Source of the DNA: an uncultured Eubacteriales bacterium
Lineage (GTDB): Bacteria; Bacillota; Clostridia; Oscillospirales; Acutalibacteraceae
Direction: 5' to 3'
NCBI GenBank assembly: GCA_934456435.1
Contig: CAKSHH010000002.1
Location: forward strand, 1 to 64,000
Length of the DNA: 64,000 bases
Positions within the stretch are counted from its first letter, which is position 1, and every line of letters starts with the position of its first letter. Positions 60,139 to 64,000 of this stretch are shown here, piece by piece. Both the position numbers and the translations under genes were made by a program. The notes under the pieces were generated by a model. It searched no databases, was not told where the DNA came from, and saw nothing but the letters and a program-made list of their open reading frames with translations.

Positions 60139-60184
60139 TTTGCAATTATCCGTAAGCATCGAAAAAATTTGCGGAGGTGGCGGA

Positions 60185-60874
60185 ATGATTCCGAAAAAAA
60201 TCCATTATTGCTGGTTCGGCAACGGTGAGAAGCCGAAGGCCGTGAAAAAATGCATTGCAAGCTGGAAAAAATACTGTCCCGACTACGAAATTGTTGAATG
60301 GAACGAAAGCAATTTTGACGTCAATTCAACGGGCTATACAAAGATGTGCGCCGAGGGAAAGAAGTATGCTTTTCTCAGCGATTATGCACGACTTGTGATT
60401 GTCGAAGAGAACGGCGGAATATATTTTGACACCGACGTTGAGCTGTTAAAGAATATTGATTTTCTGCTTGAAAACGAAGCGTTTTTCGGGCTTGAAAATC
60501 CCGACTATGTAAACACGGGTCTCGGCTTCGGTTCGGTTGCTCACGGCGATGCAGTCAAGGCAATGATACGGGAGTACGATTCATATATCGACGGCACGAA
60601 CGGTACGATATCATGTCCGCGCCTTAATACGGACGCTCTTTTAAAAAGGGGGCTGAAGCTTGACGGAACCATGCAGACGGTTGCCGGTGCTCTTATTTTG
60701 CCGAGTGATTACATGAATCCTTACGGAAGCAATACAGGCGTGATGAACAAAACAAAGAACACGATCTCGATTCATTGGTATTCGGGAAGCTGGATGTCCG
60801 CGTCTCAAAGGCTGAAATCTAAAATCACAAAGCCGATACACAGGGTGTTCGGAATAGATTTTTTGAAAAAATAA
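60185..60874 (+). CDS. GT32-like glycosyltransferase
   Basis: A 229-residue protein beginning MIPKKIHYCWFGNGEKP. Further landmarks are ASWKKYCPDYEIVEWNE, KYAFLSDYARLVIVEENGGIYFDTDVEL (DxD nucleotide-sugar/metal motif) and SIHWYSGSW near the end. This is the DxD-sugar-binding region of GT32/capsular transferases (OCH1-like). It probably adds a hexose to a cell-surface glycan. GGAGG lies 7 bases before the ATG at 60185. A terminator follows. Confidence 0.85.
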   Translation: MIPKKIHYCWFGNGEKPKAVKKCIASWKKYCPDYEIVEWNESNFDVNSTGYTKMCAEGKKYAFLSDYARLVIVEENGGIYFDTDVELLKNIDFLLENEAFFGLENPDYVNTGLGFGSVAHGDAVKAMIREYDSYIDGTNGTISCPRLNTDALLKRGLKLDGTMQTVAGALILPSDYMNPYGSNTGVMNKTKNTISIHWYSGSWMSASQRLKSKITKPIHRVFGIDFLKK

Positions 60875-60875
60875 T

Positions 60876-60936
60876 AAAAGGCTGTGATTCCTACCGGCAA
60901 CGTAAACCGTTGCGATGTGAATTACAGCCTTTTTTG
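60876..60936 (+). terminator. Terminator of the glycosyltransferase gene
   Basis: AAAAGGCTGT pairs with ACAGCCTTTT, with ATT/AAT and CGGCAACG/CGTTGCG further in; it ends in TTTTTTGC. Confidence 0.85.
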
Positions 60937-60942
60937 CTTTGA

Positions 60943-61275
60943 TTATTTGAGCAAACCGAGAATTTCCGCACAGGCGGCACAGGCAGGGCAGTCGCAGTAT
61001 TCTGCGCCCGAAGCCTTAAGTTCCTGAGCGTGTGCAAGGAATCCTGGCGCCTTGTCTCCGAAAAATTCGGCGCACTTGGGCGACGAGGCGAAAGCGATAA
61101 GATCGTCAATCGGCTCGATATCCTCCTTGAGCTCTGCAACAAGCTTTGCGGTTTCTTCCTCTTCTCTTTCTGTTCCGACAGCGTTCAGCCAGCTTTCTGC
61201 TGCTGCCTTTGCCTCAGCGCAGCATGACGGCGCGGCAATGAGTGCCTTTACGGCTTCAATGATTTTGTCGTTCAT
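60943..61275 (-). CDS. Small acidic protein with C-terminal cysteine cluster
   Basis: A 110-residue, mostly helical acidic protein. Cysteines are paired at the N-terminus (SCCAEA) and clustered at the C-terminus (YCDCPACAACAEILG). The C-terminal spacing could bind a metal. No enzyme motif is seen. GGAGG lies 8 bases before the ATG; the upstream gap has a promoter-like AT-rich region. The function is unknown. Confidence 0.7.
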   Translation of the reverse strand: MNDKIIEAVKALIAAPSCCAEAKAAAESWLNAVGTEREEEETAKLVAELKEDIEPIDDLIAFASSPKCAEFFGDKAPGFLAHAQELKASGAEYCDCPACAACAEILGLLK

Positions 61276-61335
61276 AAAGAAAACCTCCTTTAAGTTTCTG
61301 ATTTAATTCTAATTGCTTTTATTTGCATTGTCAAC

Positions 61336-61365
61336 TTGATTTTTTGAAAAGCCTTATGATATACT
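61336..61365 (+). promoter_or_regulatory. Promoter of the acetyltransferase gene
   Basis: TTGATT (61336-61341), an 18-base spacer and TATACT (61360-61365). Confidence 0.55.
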
Positions 61366-61419
61366 GATAATCACAATCCGTATAAATCGGCGGTCGGCTA
61401 AGTGAAAAGGAGAAAAAAT

Positions 61420-62016
61420 ATGACAGAAACCGAAAAGATGGAAAAAGGGCTGCTTTATGACAGCGGCGTTGAGGAGATACTAAAAGTCCAGTCGGGCTGT
61501 GTCGGGTATATGAAAGAGTATAATACGCTCGGCCTCGGCGACGAACAGAGGATGACAGAGCTGTTGAAGCTTTCCTTTGCCGAGGTTGGCAAGGGAACAT
61601 TCATCCAGCCGCCGTACTACGCGAACTGGGGCGGAGCTCACGTCCACCTCGGAAGTAATGTTTACGCAAATTTCAATCTCACGCTTGTTGATGACGGACA
61701 TATTTACATTGGCGATAAGACCATGATAGGTCCGAATGTAACGATTGCGACCGCAGGACATCCCGTTTTGCCAGAACTTCGTGAGAAGGTGCTTCAGTTT
61801 AATGTTGACGTTCATGTCGGCAGAAATGTTTGGATAGGTGCCGGCGCGGTTATTTTACCGGGAATAACGATAGGGGACAATTCGGTTATAGGCGCCGGTT
61901 CAATCGTGACAAAAGATATTCCGGCGAATGTCGTTGCCGTCGGAAATCCTTGCAGAGTTTTGCGTGAAATCGGAGAAAGAGACAGGGAATTTTACTATAA
62001 GGACAGAAGAATATAA
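61420..62016 (+). CDS. Sugar O-acetyltransferase (LacA/Maa type)
   Basis: A 198-residue left-handed beta-helix enzyme. The N-terminal Mac domain (MEKGLLYDSGVEEI) is followed by FIQPPYYANWGGAHVHLGSNVYANFNLTLVDDGHIYIGDKTMIGPNVTI, an AGHP motif (catalytic His) and NVWIGAGAVILPGITIGDNSVIGAGSIVTKDIP. It acetylates maltose or galactoside-type sugars with acetyl-CoA. AAGGAG lies 7 bases before the ATG at 61420; a GTG 6 codons earlier overlaps it. Confidence 0.92.
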   Translation: MTETEKMEKGLLYDSGVEEILKVQSGCVGYMKEYNTLGLGDEQRMTELLKLSFAEVGKGTFIQPPYYANWGGAHVHLGSNVYANFNLTLVDDGHIYIGDKTMIGPNVTIATAGHPVLPELREKVLQFNVDVHVGRNVWIGAGAVILPGITIGDNSVIGAGSIVTKDIPANVVAVGNPCRVLREIGERDREFYYKDRRI

Positions 62017-62017
62017 T

Positions 62018-62057
62018 AAAGGCCTTGCACGGTAACCAAACTGTGCAAGGCTTTTGA
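62018..62057. terminator. Bidirectional terminator
   Basis: CCTTGCAC pairs with GTGCAAGG within a longer AAAGG..CTTTT stem; it separates the acetyltransferase from the convergent DtxR gene. Confidence 0.85.
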
Positions 62058-62061
62058 GCTT

Positions 62062-62433
62062 TTATGATTCTTTTCGCGGAAAGTGAGCCTTAATCGCGTT
62101 AAAAGATTCGTCGCTGATGTCGTGCTCAATTTTGCAGGCGTCCTCAGCGGCTGTTTCCGAATTGACTCCGAGGCGTACAAGAAATTCTGTCAGAACGGTG
62201 TGGCGCTCATAGATTTTCTTTGCAACGTCGAGACCTGCCGATGTCAGGGTGATATAGCCGTCCTTGTCAACAACGATATAATCGCCGCCCTTGAGCAGAC
62301 CGACCGCACGGCAAACGCTGGGCTTGGAAAATCCCATATATTCGGCAACGTCAAGCGATCTGACGGCGCTGCTTTTTTGTGAAAGAACATATATAGTTTC
62401 GAGATACATCTCTCCGGATTCCTGCAAATGCAT
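62062..62433 (-). CDS. DtxR/MntR-family metal-dependent repressor
   Basis: A 123-residue protein. It has an N-terminal winged helix (MHLQESGEMYLETIYVLSQ, VRSLDVAEYMGFSKPSVCRAVGLLKGG, ITLTSAGLDVA) and a short dimerisation/metal domain with ligand candidates (ERHTVLTEFLVRLGV, DACKIEHDIS). The SH3-like third domain is absent, as in MntR-sized members. It is divergent from feoA-feoA-feoB and likely represses it when iron or manganese is abundant. GGAGG lies 7 bases before the ATG. Confidence 0.9.
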   Translation of the reverse strand: MHLQESGEMYLETIYVLSQKSSAVRSLDVAEYMGFSKPSVCRAVGLLKGGDYIVVDKDGYITLTSAGLDVAKKIYERHTVLTEFLVRLGVNSETAAEDACKIEHDISDESFNAIKAHFPRKES

Positions 62434-62544
62434 AGTAATGCCTCCTTATAAAACAGAAATATTATATCACAACAGCGAATAAAATTCAAGAAGAGATGGA
62501 TTGCAGAATGAATTTTTTAATAATGAAAAATGTATAGTATTTCG

Positions 62545-62560
62545 GTTAGCTTAAACTAAC
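62545..62560. promoter_or_regulatory. Iron-box-like palindrome 1
   Basis: GTTAG-(6)-CTAAC, 56 bases upstream of the feo -35 box and between feoA and the dtxR-like gene; it may act on the divergent gene. Confidence 0.6.
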
Positions 62561-62615
62561 TATTTGTTTATACTGCCAAATATGTTTTTTGAACTTATAT
62601 TTTTTGAAAAAAATG

Positions 62616-62644
62616 TTGACTTTTGCGATATTTCGGTCTAATAT
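62616..62644 (+). promoter_or_regulatory. Promoter of feoA-feoA-feoB
   Basis: TTGACT (62616-62621), a 17-base spacer and TAATAT (62639-62644); iron-box palindrome 2 covers the likely start site. Confidence 0.7.
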
Positions 62645-62651
62645 TATTTTA

Positions 62652-62667
62652 GTTAGCGAGAGCTAAC
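62652..62667. promoter_or_regulatory. Iron-box-like palindrome 2 (operator over the start site)
   Basis: GTTAGC-gaga-GCTAAC, perfect, starting 8 bases after the -10 box. Confidence 0.75.
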
Positions 62668-62682
62668 CTTATTTAAAGCCAA

Positions 62683-62702
62683 CGGTTAGCCGAAACTAAC
62701 CG
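62683..62702. promoter_or_regulatory. Iron-box-like palindrome 3
   Basis: CGGTTAG-(6)-CTAACCG, perfect 7-base arms in the 5' leader of the first feoA. Confidence 0.7.
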
Positions 62703-62722
62703 ACGAAAGTGAGGGATTGGCT

Positions 62723-62935
62723 ATGATGCCTTTGGCACTTGCAGATGTCGGAGAGACAAACACAATCAAAAAAATCGGCGGAAGTCCGGAAGTCAAGAAA
62801 CATCTTGAAAACCTTGGATTTGTCGTCGGAGGCAACGTAATGGTCATTAACACGCTCGGCGGTAACGTTATCGTCAACGTTAAGGAAGCCAGAGTCGCAA
62901 TCAGCGAAGAAATGGCGAGAAAAATAATGATCTGA
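62723..62935 (+). CDS. feoA: FeoA-like ferrous iron transport protein, copy 1
   Basis: A 70-residue SH3-like protein with PLALADVGETNTIKKIGG, ENLGFVVGGNVMVINTLGGNVIVNVKEARVAISEEMARKI. FeoA supports FeoB in Fe(II) uptake; the mechanism is not fully known. The ATG at 62723 has GAGGG 7 bases upstream and is preferred to an in-frame TTG at 62717. It is first in the feo operon under three palindromes. Confidence 0.9.
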   Translation: MMPLALADVGETNTIKKIGGSPEVKKHLENLGFVVGGNVMVINTLGGNVIVNVKEARVAISEEMARKIMI

Positions 62936-63000
62936 CGCGCATCAGAATACCGTGGTACGGTATTTAAATAATTCTGTATAATTTAAGGAGGATGAGGCAG

Positions 63001-63222
63001 ATGAAAACTTTAAAGGAAGCAAAGGTCGGCTCAACAGTCAAGGTTGTTAAGCTCCATGGCGAGGGCGCTGTTAAGCGCAGAATCATGGACATGGGCATCA
63101 CCCGCGGCGTTGAGGTATTTGTCCGCAAGGTTGCACCGCTCGGCGATCCGGTTGAAGTAAATGTTCGCGGATATGAGCTTTCGCTCAGAAAGGCCGATGC
63201 CGAAATGATTGAGGTCGAGTAA
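63001..63222 (+). CDS. feoA: FeoA-like ferrous iron transport protein, copy 2
   Basis: A 73-residue SH3-like protein with MKTLKEAKVGSTVKVVKLHGEGAVKRRIMDMGITRGVEV and the ending VNVRGYELSLRKADAEMIEVE, the more canonical FeoA. The ATG at 63001 is 9 bases after GGAGG; an ATG at 62992 is too close to it. Two feoA genes before feoB are common in Clostridia. Confidence 0.93.
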   Translation: MKTLKEAKVGSTVKVVKLHGEGAVKRRIMDMGITRGVEVFVRKVAPLGDPVEVNVRGYELSLRKADAEMIEVE

Positions 63223-63278
63223 GTCAGCATCAGAACGGATGCTTAACGGGGTTTATCCCCGATTTTTACAAATTTACG

Positions 63279-63294
63279 ATTAGCTAAAGCTAAT
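63279..63294. promoter_or_regulatory. Iron-box-like palindrome 4
   Basis: ATTAGC-taaa-GCTAAT, perfect, directly upstream of the feoB ribosome binding site; it may allow separate control of feoB. Confidence 0.6.
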
Positions 63295-63314
63295 TGAAAG
63301 AGAGGAATTATGGT

Positions 63315-64000
63315 ATGAATTTACGAATTGCCCTTGCGGGTAACCCGAACTGCGGTAAAACCACGTTGTTCAACGCGCTGACCGGGTCAAACCAGTATGT
63401 TGGTAACTGGCCCGGCGTTACAGTTGAGAAAAAGGAAGGTAAGCTCAAAAAGCATGACGGCGTTGTCATCACCGACCTTCCCGGTATTTATTCACTTTCT
63501 CCGTACACCTTGGAGGAAGTTGTTGCGAGAAACTATCTTATCGGCGAGCGCCCCGATGCTATTCTTAATATCATCGACGGTACAAACCTTGAGAGAAACC
63601 TTTATCTTACAACCCAGCTTACAGAGCTCGGAATCCCTGTTGTAATAGCAATCAACATGATTGACGTCGTTAAGAAGAACGGCGATAAGATCAACATTCA
63701 GGAGCTTTCACGCCAGCTTGGCTGCAAGGTTGTTGAAATTTCTGCTCTTAAGGGAACCGGTATTCACGAGGCGGCTGAAGCGGCTATTGAGGCTGCGAAG
63801 AGCGGCAAGACAGTTCCGATGCACACCTTCTCAGGCTGTGTTGAGCACGCTATCGCTCACATCGAGGAAGCGGCTGTTCACAATATGCCGGAAGAGCAGC
63901 AGAGATGGTACGCTATCAAGATTTTCGAGCGTGACGACAAGGTTCTCGGAAATCTCAGCATAGACAAGGCTGTTATGGATCACATTGAAAATGATATCAA
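63315..64000 (+). CDS. feoB: Ferrous iron transporter FeoB (5' part)
   Basis: The first 228 codons are visible before the window ends. The N-terminal GTPase has G1 ALAGNPNCGKTTLFN, the G2 region NWPGVTVEKKEG, G3 DLPGIYSLSP and G4 INMID. The membrane part lies beyond the window. FeoB imports Fe(II) with GTPase-regulated gating. AGAGGAAT precedes the ATG. Confidence 0.95.
   Translation, partial: MNLRIALAGNPNCGKTTLFNALTGSNQYVGNWPGVTVEKKEGKLKKHDGVVITDLPGIYSLSPYTLEEVVARNYLIGERPDAILNIIDGTNLERNLYLTTQLTELGIPVVIAINMIDVVKKNGDKINIQELSRQLGCKVVEISALKGTGIHEAAEAAIEAAKSGKTVPMHTFSGCVEHAIAHIEEAAVHNMPEEQQRWYAIKIFERDDKVLGNLSIDKAVMDHIENDI

Noticed and set aside
1..64000. CRISPR array
   Set aside because: No regularly spaced identical repeats were seen; the palindrome array at 2439-2573 has variable units and spacing.

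Overview
The window looks like a chromosomal segment of a Gram-positive anaerobe of the class Clostridia, most likely from the Oscillospiraceae/Ruminococcaceae. The evidence is AGGAGG-type ribosome binding sites, low-GC Firmicutes gene orders (tig-clpP-clpX, infC-rpmI-rplT, dprA-topA-trmFO-rnc-smc, rplS-lepB-ylqF-rnhB-yraN), a Spo0A-type DNA-binding domain, DtxR-controlled feo genes and a dockerin-bearing secreted protein. This placement is inference from gene content; there is no 16S gene in the window.

Positions 1 to about 12.4 kb are accessory DNA. Bases 1-3300 carry the mobilisation end of a conjugative or mobilisable element on the minus strand: TnpV, small proteins, a PC4/YdbC-like protein, a MobC-like relaxosome protein and a ParB-like protein. 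Dense inverted repeats surround them. From 11.1 kb down to 3.3 kb runs a compact minus-strand operon: an XRE regulator, a PLD-nuclease/SF2-helicase/DUF3427 protein, SbcD, SbcC and a truncated AAA_13 (RloC/PrrC-like) ATPase. A Fic protein carrying its own inhibitory motif and an HTH domain is transcribed divergently. This cluster is the best candidate for an undescribed DNA-surveillance or defence module. Just beyond it (12.62-12.87 kb) is a discrete promoter-hairpins-terminator unit with no reading frame, a candidate small RNA.

From 12.9 kb to the end the DNA looks like core chromosome. In order it holds: a double cupin, secreted proteins and a nitroreductase (12.9-16.9 kb); an orphan Spo0A C-terminal domain with 0A-box-like sites (17 kb); trigger factor, ClpP and ClpX; a TPR/zinc-ribbon membrane protein operon; infC-rpmI-rplT behind an attenuator leader; an RNA methyltransferase-dprA-topA-trmFO-rnc-radical SAM-smc operon; a GH127 arabinofuranosidase-like enzyme; a nitroreductase and a TIM-barrel protein; a TIGR03960 B12/radical SAM protein with its DUF2344 partner; two tandem GT-C-like membrane proteins; rplS with a leader; two tandem signal peptidases; ylqF, rnhB and yraN; thrC; a dockerin/phosphodiester glycosidase protein; pyridoxal kinase; TrmL; dUTPase and a GH36 alpha-galactosidase; YchF; tRNA-Val(GAC); a glycosyltransferase and an acetyltransferase; and finally a DtxR regulator with feoA-feoA-feoB, where feoB runs off the end.

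Several regulatory signals can be read directly. These are a non-AUG (AUC) start proposed for infC with a two-state leader, a palindrome straddling the -10 box of the TIGR03960 operon, four iron-box palindromes around feo, and an internal palindrome in parB. All function calls rest on motif recognition by eye, without database searches.
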